Below, piece after piece: positions 17,481 through 25,713 of a stretch of DNA of 64,000 nt; the stretch's first letter is position 1, and each line of letters opens with the position of its first letter. The position numbers and the translations under genes are program-made. Origin of the DNA: an uncultured Clostridia bacterium (lineage in GTDB: Bacteria > Bacillota > Clostridia > Christensenellales > Borkfalkiaceae); NCBI GenBank assembly GCA_904502225.1, contig CAJGDO010000003.1, positions 10,393-74,392 of the forward strand, in the 5' to 3' direction. The notes beneath the pieces are model-generated. The model did not search any database and had not been told where the DNA came from. It saw only the letters and a program-made list of their open reading frames with translations.

Positions 17481-18647
17481 ATGAGCAGTATTATCGAAAA
17501 AGACAAACAGTATGTTGCCAATACTTATGCACGTTTTCCACTTGAAATCGTAAGTGGTAAAGGTTCGTATCTTTACACGGCAGACGGTAAAAAGTATATA
17601 GATATGGGGACTGGTATAGGCGTTTCAGCATTTGGTTTATGTGATGACGAGTGGAAAAGTGCGGTAATAGACCAACTTAACAAAGTTCAACACACATCAA
17701 ACTTGTATTACACAAGCCCTTGTGCAGATTTGGCTGAATTATTATGCAAAAAAACGGGTATGAAAAAGGTTTTCTTTTCAAACTCTGGTGCAGAATCAAA
17801 CGAATGTGCAATAAAGGTTGCAAGGCAATACGGCATAGAAAATAAAGGTCAAGAATATACGACCATAATTACCCTTAAAAACAGTTTCCACGGCAGAACA
17901 ATCACAACCCTTTCGGCAACGGGGCAAGACGTTTTTCACGCTAAATTTAAGCCTTTAACAAGTGGTTTTGTTCACGCCACTGCAAACGATTTACAAAGCG
18001 TTGTTGACCTTGTAAATAGCCACAAAGTTTGTGGTATTTTAATCGAATGTGTGCAAGGCGAAGGCGGGGTTATCGCACTTGATAAAGCCTTTGTTCAAGG
18101 CATTGAAAAAATTTGCCAAGAAAACGACATTATCTTTATGGTTGATGAAGTGCAAACAGGCAACGGCAGGACAGGCGAACTTTATGGCTATATGAACTAT
18201 GGCGTTAGTCCTGACGTTATAACCACGGCAAAGGGTTTAGGGGGCGGACTTCCTATCGGTTGCTGTATGATGAATGAAAAAACCGAAAAAGTTTTGAGTT
18301 TTGGTGACCACGGCTCAACTTATGGCGGAAACCCTGTTTGTGCGTCGGGTGCAATCAGCGTTATTGAAAGGTTGACGCCGGAATTTTTAGCAAATGTAAA
18401 ACAAAAAAGTCAATATATCTTTGAAACCCTCAACGGTGCAAAAGGCATTGAAAGCGTAAGTGGAATGGGTTTGATGATAGGTATAAAGACGCAAAAAGAT
18501 GCAAAAACAGTTGTTGGCGAGTGCATAAATAGGGGTGTTGTTTGCTTAACGGCAAAAGATAAGGTAAGGCTTTTGCCAGCACTTAATATTCCTATGGAAG
18601 ACTTAAAGTTTGCTATTGAAACGATAAAACAGGTTTGTGCAGAATAA
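17481..18647 (+). CDS. argD: Acetylornithine aminotransferase ArgD
   Basis: PLP enzyme converting N-acetylglutamate semialdehyde to N-acetylornithine, 388 residues. The PLP lysine is in TTAKGLGGGLPIG, with FMVDEVQTGNGRTG before it and the phosphate-binding SNSGAESNE near residue 95. A longer frame opens upstream inside argB, but the ATG at 17481 follows the argB stop by one base and gives the normal N-terminus. Confidence 0.96.
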   Translation: MSSIIEKDKQYVANTYARFPLEIVSGKGSYLYTADGKKYIDMGTGIGVSAFGLCDDEWKSAVIDQLNKVQHTSNLYYTSPCADLAELLCKKTGMKKVFFSNSGAESNECAIKVARQYGIENKGQEYTTIITLKNSFHGRTITTLSATGQDVFHAKFKPLTSGFVHATANDLQSVVDLVNSHKVCGILIECVQGEGGVIALDKAFVQGIEKICQENDIIFMVDEVQTGNGRTGELYGYMNYGVSPDVITTAKGLGGGLPIGCCMMNEKTEKVLSFGDHGSTYGGNPVCASGAISVIERLTPEFLANVKQKSQYIFETLNGAKGIESVSGMGLMIGIKTQKDAKTVVGECINRGVVCLTAKDKVRLLPALNIPMEDLKFAIETIKQVCAE

Positions 18648-18665
18648 TTTAAAAAGGTGATAAAA

Positions 18666-19649
18666 ATGAACTTAAAAGGCAGAAGTTTTCTTAAACTTTT
18701 AGATTTTACAAGCGAAGAAATTGCATATCTAATCGATTATGCATTAGAACTTAAAGACAAGAAGAAAAAGGGCATTGAGCACAGGGTTTGCCAAGGCAAA
18801 AACATTGCACTTATCTTTGAAAAAACAAGCACCAGAACACGTTGCAGTTTTGAAGTTGCAGCATCTGACCTTGGTATGACGGCAGTTTATCTTGACCCAC
18901 AAGGCTCACAAATCGGCAAAAAGGAAAGCATTGCTGACACCGCAAGGGTTTTAGGCAGAATGTTTGACGGTATTGAGTATAGGGGCTTTGGTCAAGAAGT
19001 TGTTGAAGCATTATCAAACTATGCAGGCGTGCCTGTTTGGAACGGTTTGACAAACGAGTTCCACCCAACGCAAATTTTGGCTGACTTTATGACGATAAAA
19101 GAACATTTTGGAGAGGTTAAGGGCAAAAAACTTGTTTATATGGGCGATGCAAGATATAATATGGGCAACTCTTTAATGGTTGGTTCGGCAAAAATGGGAA
19201 TGCACTTTGTTGCTTGTGCCCCAAAAGAATATTTCCCAGACCAAAAACTGATTGACGAGTGCCAAGAAATTGCAAGTAAAACGGGTGCTAAATTAGAGTT
19301 TATAACCGACCCAATGGTCGCAACCAAAAATGCAGACGTTATTTATACTGACGTTTGGGTTTCAATGGGTGAACCTGATAGCGTTTGGGAACAAAGAATT
19401 AACGCCCTTATGCCATATCAAGTTAATAAAAAAGTTATGGATAATGCAGGAAGTCAATGCAGATTTATGCACTGTTTGCCAGCATTCCACGACCTAAACA
19501 CCACGATAGGCAAACAAATATACGAAAAATTTGGTATAACTGCTATGGAAGTTAGTGATGAAGTGTTTGAAAGCAAGCAGTCAATAGTTTTTGACCAAGC
19601 AGAAAATAGAATGCACACAATTAAAGCAATTATGGCAGCAACCTTATAA
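18666..19649 (+). CDS. argF: Ornithine carbamoyltransferase ArgF
   Basis: Makes citrulline from ornithine and carbamoyl phosphate, 327 residues. The carbamoyl-phosphate loop STRTRCSFE is near residue 53, and the ornithine-binding [10 protein letters not shown] near residue 270 carries the catalytic Cys. A GTG at 18657 is in frame, but AAGGTGAT is the ribosome site for ATG 18666. Last gene of the operon; no carAB or argR is nearby, so carbamoyl phosphate synthesis must be encoded elsewhere. Confidence 0.96.
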   Translation: MNLKGRSFLKLLDFTSEEIAYLIDYALELKDKKKKGIEHRVCQGKNIALIFEKTSTRTRCSFEVAASDLGMTAVYLDPQGSQIGKKESIADTARVLGRMFDGIEYRGFGQEVVEALSNYAGVPVWNGLTNEFHPTQILADFMTIKEHFGEVKGKKLVYMGDARYNMGNSLMVGSAKMGMHFVACAPKEYFPDQKLIDECQEIASKTGAKLEFITDPMVATKNADVIYTDVWVSMGEPDSVWEQRINALMPYQVNKKVMDNAGSQCRFMHCLPAFHDLNTTIGKQIYEKFGITAMEVSDEVFESKQSIVFDQAENRMHTIKAIMAATL

Positions 19650-19662
19650 AAAAATAACAACA

Positions 19663-19694
19663 AAAAAGCCCTTGGCATTTTGCCAAGGGCTTTA
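19663..19694. terminator. Bidirectional terminator between argF and the MFS gene
   Basis: Stem AAAGCCCTTGGC/GCCAAGGGCTTT flanked by A-rich and T-rich sequence, serving the convergent argF (+) and MFS (-) genes. Confidence 0.9.
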
Positions 19695-19702
19695 ATTCAA
19701 AT

Positions 19703-20950
19703 TTAACGTAATTTTTGGCGATTTTTGTTTAGCGATATAAGTAGGGCGAAAACAAAGAGTGTTGTAATAAAAATTATAGCAAAAATTGTTATATATGATA
19801 CTTGCCAACCGTTGCTATCGATAATTGCACCTAAAATAGTTGGTGCAAGCCCTGCTGAAATCCCGCCTGCCGCGTTCATAAGTCCGGCATGTGCACCTGC
19901 ATTTACGTATTGAGAAAGTTTATATGAAATAACGCTGAACACCATTGAAATTGTGCCTTGAATTATAACTAAAAAAACACATACTAAAACAAGGGTTAAT
20001 ATAACGTTGGTTTTGAACAAGAAAATCAACAACAAACTTAAAATGCAAGCGAGCGATAAGTATATAAAACCGACAAAAACGAAATCAGGGTGTGTTTCAC
20101 AATGCCTTATTGCTAAAACAGGACCAATCGCAACGGCAATCGGTGCAATCGCAGAAATTGCTTGAGCAATGCTTTCTTTCATAGCAAAGTTTTCTGTTAA
20201 AAGGCTTGGAAGCCAGTTGAGAACACCATAATAAACGAAGTGAACAAGAATGCTTAAAGCAAAAGAAATGACAACAAATAAGGTTTTCTTTTTCTTTGTT
20301 TTTAAGGTGAATGGCAAATTTTTAATAGGCATAAAATCAACTGTATTAGAAGTGTTTTGATTAACAACTTGTTGTTTTTTTAGTTTAGCGCATTTTGAAA
20401 CGGCAATAAAAAACAAAACTGCTGAAATGGAGAGCAAAATTCCAAAGAAAGTAAAAGGCGAATCAAACCTTTTAAATGAAACAAAAAGTGAAGCCGAGCC
20501 ATAAGAGATAATTCCAGAAGCAGGCATTGCAACGTTCATAAGCATATTGGCTTTTGCCTTCATATATATAGGAAGATATTTATCTAAAATTGCAGTGCAC
20601 ATTCCCCAAACACCAGCTTGTAAAATTCCGTTAATAGCCAAAATCCACCATAATTGCCAAAGGTCGGTAGCAAGAGCAACGAACACGGTGACAAGCCCTG
20701 ATAGGAAAATGGATATAAACATATACCATTTAATATTTATTTTGCCCATAATGAAAAAGAGCAAAATTTGAACGGCAGAGTAGAATATGAAGTTAAAGGT
20801 CATAGCAAGGCTTGCACGTGGTTTATCAACGCCAAAGAGATTGCCTATTTCTATGTATTCAGCAGTGTAAATATTTTTTGAGCCTATGCAAATAAACCAA
20901 ATGAGAACACAGGCAAATATTAAAAAATTATAATACTTTTTATTTTTCAT
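19703..20950 (-). CDS. MFS transporter
   Basis: Polytopic membrane protein of 415 residues with about 12 helices, of the major facilitator superfamily. The pattern of two six-helix halves split by a hydrophilic loop (VVNQNTSNTVDFMPIKNLPF, about residues 195-215) and late PTILGAIIDSNGWQVSY resemble the organophosphate:phosphate or anion symporter branch. The substrate cannot be given. A GTG two codons upstream is possible; I choose the ATG at 20950. A minus-strand promoter lies at 20980-21008. Confidence 0.82.
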   Translation of the reverse strand: MKNKKYYNFLIFACVLIWFICIGSKNIYTAEYIEIGNLFGVDKPRASLAMTFNFIFYSAVQILLFFIMGKINIKWYMFISIFLSGLVTVFVALATDLWQLWWILAINGILQAGVWGMCTAILDKYLPIYMKAKANMLMNVAMPASGIISYGSASLFVSFKRFDSPFTFFGILLSISAVLFFIAVSKCAKLKKQQVVNQNTSNTVDFMPIKNLPFTLKTKKKKTLFVVISFALSILVHFVYYGVLNWLPSLLTENFAMKESIAQAISAIAPIAVAIGPVLAIRHCETHPDFVFVGFIYLSLACILSLLLIFLFKTNVILTLVLVCVFLVIIQGTISMVFSVISYKLSQYVNAGAHAGLMNAAGGISAGLAPTILGAIIDSNGWQVSYITIFAIIFITTLFVFALLISLNKNRQKLR

Positions 20951-20979
20951 AAACACAACTCATATAAGTTAATATAAGT

Positions 20980-21008
20980 ATATTATCAATACAATTAATT
21001 CAAGTCAA
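20980..21008 (-). promoter_or_regulatory. Promoter of the MFS gene
   Basis: On the minus strand TTGACT and TAATAT are 17 bases apart. ACTTATAT is repeated twice directly downstream in the leader, a possible regulator site. Confidence 0.6.
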
Positions 21009-21046
21009 GAAAATTAAGATAAATTAATAAAAGTGCTTAAAAAAAG

Positions 21047-21075
21047 TTGACAAATTGTTTTGCGATTGATATACT
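21047..21075 (+). promoter_or_regulatory. Promoter of rpsU
   Basis: TTGACA (21047) and TATACT (21070), 17-base spacer. Confidence 0.75.
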
Positions 21076-21122
21076 AATTAGGCTTTATCGAACAGCCAAA
21101 GGGCAAAGGAGGGTTGGAGAGA

Positions 21123-21302
21123 ATGTCAATCGTAAGAGTTGGTGAAAACGAAAATATTGATAGTGCATTAAGAAGATTTAAGAGAAAATGTTCAAGAGAC
21201 GGCATTATTGGTGATTTGCGTAAGAAAGAACATTATGAAAAGCCTTCTGTAAAAAAGAAAAAGAAGTCAGAGGCTGCAAGAAAGAGAAGCATTAAAGGCT
21301 AA
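21123..21302 (+). CDS. rpsU: 30S ribosomal protein S21
   Basis: Small basic ribosomal protein of 59 residues with the standard start [10 protein letters not shown], the ALRRFKRK helix and a Lys-rich tail. A TTG in frame at 21114 lies in the ribosome-binding region (AAAGGAGGG), so the ATG at 21123 is the start. Its own promoter and a terminator at 21312 make it monocistronic. S21 often sits beside gatB/yqeY or dnaG, but neither is here. Confidence 0.96.
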   Translation: MSIVRVGENENIDSALRRFKRKCSRDGIIGDLRKKEHYEKPSVKKKKKSEAARKRSIKG

Positions 21303-21311
21303 AAACAAAAG

Positions 21312-21343
21312 AAGTCTATCGAAAGATAGACTTTATTTTTTTA
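21312..21343 (+). terminator. Terminator after rpsU
   Basis: Stem AAGTCTATC/GATAGACTT with a GAAA tetraloop and a T-rich tail. Confidence 0.9.
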
Positions 21344-21396
21344 TTGCGAAAAAACAAGAAAAATAGCGAAATTTGTAGATTAACGGGAGAAATAAA

Positions 21397-21795
21397 ATGG
21401 AAGAAGGTAAATCATTAAAACAATATTGCAGGGAAGCGAAAAAACGCTTAAAGCGTGGGTTTTGGCAAAATTATCAAAAAGATTTAAATAAAGGTATTGA
21501 AAGGGCGGAAAAAGCGGGCATATCCACTTCAAAGGTAAGGGAATATTACGCTGAACGGGTTAGCGAAAACATAAAAAATAAGGCCGAAGAAAAGGAAGAT
21601 TTTTACCAAAAAGTCAAAAAACTTTTAAAAGAAGAGGGCGAAGTTTCAAACGCTATTGGAAGGCTTACCGATAAAGCGTATTTTGAAACGCTTAATTATG
21701 AAGAAAAACAAAGATACACTCTTTCGCTTTCGGAAAAATATTTAGAGGCGGTTGAAAGGTATAGAAAAGAAAGTTCGCTAGAAATAAATAGTTAA
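21397..21795 (+). CDS. Hypothetical protein, 132 residues
   Basis: Not recognised. The protein is highly charged and almost wholly helical, rich in Lys, Glu and Arg, with no signal peptide or membrane segment, and looks like a small coiled-coil or helical-bundle protein. The central segment KKLLKEEGEVSNAIGRL and the C-terminal KYLEAVERYRKE are amphipathic. A GGGAGA ribosome site precedes ATG 21397. It lies between rpsU, with its own terminator, and a nitroreductase. Confidence 0.7.
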   Translation: MEEGKSLKQYCREAKKRLKRGFWQNYQKDLNKGIERAEKAGISTSKVREYYAERVSENIKNKAEEKEDFYQKVKKLLKEEGEVSNAIGRLTDKAYFETLNYEEKQRYTLSLSEKYLEAVERYRKESSLEINS

Positions 21796-21854
21796 TTTAA
21801 CCTTGCAAAAATATAAAAAATAGTTTATAATATAAAAAAGTAAAGGAGATAATT

Positions 21855-22391
21855 ATGTTTGAAAACTTTTCTGTATTAGCAAATAATAGACAATCGTGCA
21901 GAGATTTTAACGATAAACCGTTAGAAAAAGAAACTATAGATAAAATCATTGAACTTTCAATGCTTGCCCCATCTGCTTGCAACAGTCAGCCTTGGAAAAT
22001 GTACGTGGTAAGCGAAGAAAGTGCGTTAAAAAAAGTTGCCAAAACTTTGCAAGATATGATGATGAACAAGTTTACTAACAAAGCCAAAGCGTTTATAGTT
22101 TTAGGCGAGTGCAACGCCACCTTAAAACTTGGTGCAAGCCTTAAGTTTGACAGAAACCACTTTGTAAAATACGATATTGGGCAAATTTCGGCATATATCA
22201 CGCTTGCAGCAGAAAGTTTGGGTGTAAGTTCGTGCATCATCGGTTGGGTAAACGAAAAGGAACTTAAAAAAGCCCTTTCAATGCCGGAAGAAGAAGGGTG
22301 CAGTATAGTAATTGCACTTGGATATTCTGACACGCCAAAAAGAAAGAAAATGCGTAAAGATAAAGACAAGGTCGTTGTGGAAATAATTTAG
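21855..22391 (+). CDS. Nitroreductase family protein
   Basis: FMN-dependent oxidoreductase of 178 residues. NNRQSCRDFNDKPL near the start is the FMN-binding Arg-Ser motif, and LAPSACNSQPWK near residue 40 and VSSCIIGW near residue 125 are typical. It is shorter than classical NfsA/NfsB (about 215-240), matching the small clostridial subgroup. Likely a cytosolic NAD(P)H-dependent reducer of quinones, nitro compounds or a flavin-linked substrate. AAAGGAGAT ribosome site. Confidence 0.88.
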   Translation: MFENFSVLANNRQSCRDFNDKPLEKETIDKIIELSMLAPSACNSQPWKMYVVSEESALKKVAKTLQDMMMNKFTNKAKAFIVLGECNATLKLGASLKFDRNHFVKYDIGQISAYITLAAESLGVSSCIIGWVNEKELKKALSMPEEEGCSIVIALGYSDTPKRKKMRKDKDKVVVEII

Positions 22392-22403
22392 TTTAACAAA
22401 ATA

Positions 22404-22437
22404 AAAAACCCATCGTTGATAAACGGTGGGTTTTTTT
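22404..22437. terminator. Terminator between nitroreductase and PAP2 genes
   Basis: Stem AAAACCCATCGTT/AACGGTGGGTTTT with a four-base loop, A-rich on one side and T-rich on the other; serves both convergent genes. Confidence 0.85.
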
Positions 22438-22450
22438 GATTTTTTTAATA

Positions 22451-23095
22451 TTAATCATTTTCCTTTTGCTTTTTTGCAAAAACATCTTTATTAATCACAA
22501 AGTCGCAAAACTTATTGTCAAGGTGCTTATTAAGGAAAATATAAATAAGTTTAGTAATGTAAAAGGCGATAACGCTTGAAATAAAACCAACTATAATTCC
22601 CGCTAAAACGTCTGATGGATAATGTGCTAAAAGATAAATTCTTGATGCACCCATAAGTAAAACGAACGGAAAACCAATCCAACTGAACTTTTTATTAAAA
22701 CATAAAAAGATTGCGAGTGTTGCTGCTGAAATTGCCGTCATATGTCCAGATGGGAAAGAATAGCCGTCTTCATTAGGGTAAGAAAGTTCTAAAAATTGGC
22801 TTAAAAATTCACTTTCACAAGGTCTTGGCCTTGCAACCATATCTTTTAAGATAACGTTTGTTATCAAAGCCCCACAAGCGACCGCACCAAATATGCAAAT
22901 GCCAGCCTTTCTTGTTTTGGAAAACAACATTAACACTATTGCAAATGCAAAAAAGATTAAACCTTTTTCACCAAGAAGTGTAATAACCTTAAAAAATGGC
23001 GTAAAAAACGCCCCCGCACTTTCAGATAAACGTAAAAACCCGTTTATAATGCTTTTGTCAAAAGAGCCGAATGCTGAACTTAAAAACTCTAACAT
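22451..23095 (-). CDS. PAP2 family membrane phosphatase
   Basis: Membrane phosphatase of 214 residues with about six helices and all three PAP2 motifs: KDMVARPRP, SFPSGHMTA (catalytic His) and the final RIYLLAHYPSDVLAG (His nucleophile). Related enzymes dephosphorylate undecaprenyl pyrophosphate or phosphatidylglycerol phosphate at the membrane face. The N-terminal SESAGAFFTPFFKVITLLG part is usual for this group. AAAGGAAAA ribosome site. Confidence 0.92.
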   Translation of the reverse strand: MLEFLSSAFGSFDKSIINGFLRLSESAGAFFTPFFKVITLLGEKGLIFFAFAIVLMLFSKTRKAGICIFGAVACGALITNVILKDMVARPRPCESEFLSQFLELSYPNEDGYSFPSGHMTAISAATLAIFLCFNKKFSWIGFPFVLLMGASRIYLLAHYPSDVLAGIIVGFISSVIAFYITKLIYIFLNKHLDNKFCDFVINKDVFAKKQKEND

Positions 23096-23154
23096 AATTT
23101 TTTCCTTTGAATTATAATAAGGTCATTATAATACACCGCCCAAAAAAAGTCAAG

Positions 23155-23520
23155 TTAAGATAAGAAGTTTTGTTCGTTTTCGCTAAACCCAAGGCTTATT
23201 AAAAGTGCAGTGTTTACCTTTTGCATTTTTAAGGGTGAAAGTTCGCCTATTTTTTCCTTTAACCGCCTTTTATCAAGTGTTCTAATTTGCTCTAACAAAA
23301 TAACCGAGTCCTTAACAAGCCCAAATTCGCCCTCGTTAAGTTCAATGTGGGTGGGAAGTTTGGCTTTGTTTAACTGGCTAGTAATGGCGGCGGCAATAAT
23401 GGTCGGGCTATACTTGTTGCCCGTGTCGTTTTGCACTATTAAAATGGGTCTAACGCCACCTTGTTCGCTTCCAACGACAGGGCTTAAGTCAGCGTAATAT
23501 AATTCTCCTCTTTTTATCAT
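23155..23520 (-). CDS. MazF/EndoA-type mRNA interferase
   Basis: Toxin-like endoribonuclease of 121 residues of the PemK/MazF family, close to EndoA/NdoA of bacilli: [19 protein letters not shown] at the start, the conserved RPILIVQND, and TLDKRRL near residue 82. MazF enzymes cleave single-stranded mRNA at short sequences. The usual antitoxin (EndoAI/MazE) would be just upstream, but the 190 bases upstream hold no plausible small frame, so this copy is an orphan here. GGAG precedes the ATG. Confidence 0.93.
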   Translation of the reverse strand: MIKRGELYYADLSPVVGSEQGGVRPILIVQNDTGNKYSPTIIAAAITSQLNKAKLPTHIELNEGEFGLVKDSVILLEQIRTLDKRRLKEKIGELSPLKMQKVNTALLISLGFSENEQNFLS

Positions 23521-23711
23521 AAAATCTCCAAGTCCAACGAGTAATCTTCTGTTTTATTATATGTATATAGAAAAAAACTCGTTAAAACAGAATGTTTTTC
23601 TAGATAATTTTAACCATAAAATAAAAATAATATACACAAATAAAAAAACAAGTTTATAAGCGTTGAAAAAATAATGAAAATATGCTAAAATAATTAAGTA
23701 AGGAGAAAGTT

Positions 23712-24470
23712 ATGACTATCGTAGCATTAACGGCATTGGGCGTGGGTGGTGCATCGGTTATCGGTGCATTGATTGGTTTTTTATTTAAGAATTCAAGTCA
23801 TAAATTAAGCGATTTTATCTTGTCTTTTGCAGCAGGGGTTATGCTTTGTGCATCTATCGTTGGGCTAATTTTACCGTCGCTTGAATATGCCAATAATGAC
23901 TTTGCAATAGTGATAACAGTGTTTGGTGTTTTCTGTGGTGCACTTTGCGTAAACGTGCTAGATAAAACACTTCCACACTTACATAAATTGACGGGCGTTG
24001 ATATAGAAAAGCACCCAGAAAAAACGGCAGCATTAAACAAGGTGTTGTTATTCGTTATTGCTATTGCAATCCACAACTTGCCAGAAGGCATTGCAGCAGG
24101 CGTTGGCTTTGGCACGGGCGACAATAACGGGGCGTTTTTAATCGCTTGTGGAATAGCCTTGCAAAACATTCCAGAAGGTATGGCAATCGTTGGGCCAATG
24201 CTGGCGGCGGGTATAAACAAGAAGAGAACGCTAATCGTTGCAGTTGTCACAGGCTTAATAGAAGTGGTTGGCACGTTTTTTGGGTATTTTGCAGCAACCA
24301 TTTCATCGGCAATCTTACCGTTTGCACTTGCTTTTGCAGGTGGGACGATGTTATATGTTGTGGGCGATGAAATTATACCAGAAACACACGCACACGGCAA
24401 CGAAAGCATTGCAACGTATGGCTTGCTTATCGGCTTTTGCATAATGCTTTTATTAGACGTTTTAATATAA
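23712..24470 (+). CDS. ZIP family metal transporter
   Basis: Membrane transporter of 252 residues with about eight helices. The metal-binding motifs HNLPEGIAAG near residue 118 and QNIPEGMAI near residue 154 carry His and Glu ligands of the GufA/ZIP group. It would import divalent metals such as zinc or iron into the cytoplasm. The His-containing loop IEKHPEK near residue 99 and the late ETHAHG near residue 226 may also bind metal. AAGGAGAAAG ribosome site. Confidence 0.93.
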   Translation: MTIVALTALGVGGASVIGALIGFLFKNSSHKLSDFILSFAAGVMLCASIVGLILPSLEYANNDFAIVITVFGVFCGALCVNVLDKTLPHLHKLTGVDIEKHPEKTAALNKVLLFVIAIAIHNLPEGIAAGVGFGTGDNNGAFLIACGIALQNIPEGMAIVGPMLAAGINKKRTLIVAVVTGLIEVVGTFFGYFAATISSAILPFALAFAGGTMLYVVGDEIIPETHAHGNESIATYGLLIGFCIMLLLDVLI

Positions 24471-24506
24471 TTTTGATAAAAAGGTTTTGTTGTTTAGGAG
24501 GATATT

Positions 24507-25532
24507 ATGGCAAACAAGATTATTACTTTTGGAGAGTTAATGTTAAGGTTAGCACCAGAAAATTATTTAAGATTTTTACAAGCGAACAAGTTTCAAGCGA
24601 CCTTTGGTGGTGCAGAGGCAAACGTTGCAGTGTCACTTTCTTGTTATGGCGAAGACGCTTGTTTTGTTTCAAAATTACCTAACCACGAAATAGGCCAACT
24701 TGCAGTTAATTCTTTAAGGCAAATGGGCGTTGACACGACTAAAATTGTTCGTGGTGGCGACAGAGTGGGTGTTTACTATTGCGAAAAAGGTGCAAGCCAA
24801 AGACCAAGTAAGGTTATATATGATAGGGCATATTCAACAATAGCAATGGCACAAAAAAGCGACTTTGATTGGGACAGTATTTTTGAAGGTGCAAAATGGT
24901 TTCATTTCACAGGCATAACGCCAGCGTTATCTGATAGCGTTGCAGAAATCACGCTTGAAGCGTGCAAAAAAGCAAAAGAAAAAGGCATCACTATTTCTTG
25001 CGACCTTAACTTCCGCAAAAAGTTGTGGGATAGAAAAAAGGCAGAACAAGTTATGACCGAACTTTGCAAATACGTTGATTATTGCATAGCAAACGAAGAA
25101 GACGCCAAAGACGTTTTTGGAATCGAAGCTGACGATACCGATGTTTATAGCGGAAAATTGAATAAAGAAGGCTATATCTCGGTTGCAAAGAAATTGACTG
25201 ATAAATTCAACTTTAAGGGTGTTGCAATCACCCTTCGTGAAAGCAAGTCTGCAAACGACAACGATTGGTCAGCAATGCTTTATACTGATGGTGAAGCGTA
25301 TTTTTCAAAGAAATACAGTATTCATATTGTAGATAGAGTTGGTGGTGGTGACAGTTTTGGTGCAGGACTTATCTATTCATTATTAAACGGCTTTGACAAC
25401 CAAAAGGCGATTGAGTTTGCAGTTGCAGCAAGTTGCTTAAAACACTCTATTGAAGGGGACTATAATTACGTTTCAGTATCAGAAGTTTTAAATCTTGCAG
25501 GCGGAGATGCAAGTGGCAGAGTTCAAAGATAA
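24507..25532 (+). CDS. PfkB-family sugar kinase (KDG kinase-like)
   Basis: Ribokinase-fold kinase of 341 residues. FGELMLRLAPENY at the start and FGGAEANVAVSLS near residue 34 match 2-dehydro-3-deoxygluconokinases. The C-terminal signature RVGGGDSFGAGLIYSLL (near residue 281) holds the catalytic Asp and anion hole. KDG kinase would feed hexuronate catabolism, but no aldolase or uronate genes are near. AGGAGG ribosome site; a terminator follows. Confidence 0.88.
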   Translation: MANKIITFGELMLRLAPENYLRFLQANKFQATFGGAEANVAVSLSCYGEDACFVSKLPNHEIGQLAVNSLRQMGVDTTKIVRGGDRVGVYYCEKGASQRPSKVIYDRAYSTIAMAQKSDFDWDSIFEGAKWFHFTGITPALSDSVAEITLEACKKAKEKGITISCDLNFRKKLWDRKKAEQVMTELCKYVDYCIANEEDAKDVFGIEADDTDVYSGKLNKEGYISVAKKLTDKFNFKGVAITLRESKSANDNDWSAMLYTDGEAYFSKKYSIHIVDRVGGGDSFGAGLIYSLLNGFDNQKAIEFAVAASCLKHSIEGDYNYVSVSEVLNLAGGDASGRVQR

Positions 25533-25603
25533 TATTTTATATTCATATAAAATACCAAACGAGCGATATAAAAGAAAATAATAAAAAAAATAATCAAAAA
25601 CAA

Positions 25604-25632
25604 AAAAAAGGCGGGCAAAAACCCGTCTTTTT
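25604..25632 (+). terminator. Terminator after the PfkB kinase
   Basis: Stem AAAAAGGCGGG/CCCGTCTTTTT around CAAAAA. Confidence 0.85.
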
Positions 25633-25713
25633 AGTTGATATTTATTTGATATATGATATAATATATATGTGATAAAGCGTTGTTAAGAATAACGCAATAT
25701 AAGGAGAATAAAT

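Noticed and set aside
23798..24442. Antisense frame of 214 codons over the ZIP gene
   Set aside because: Shadow of a real membrane-protein gene; no start signal.
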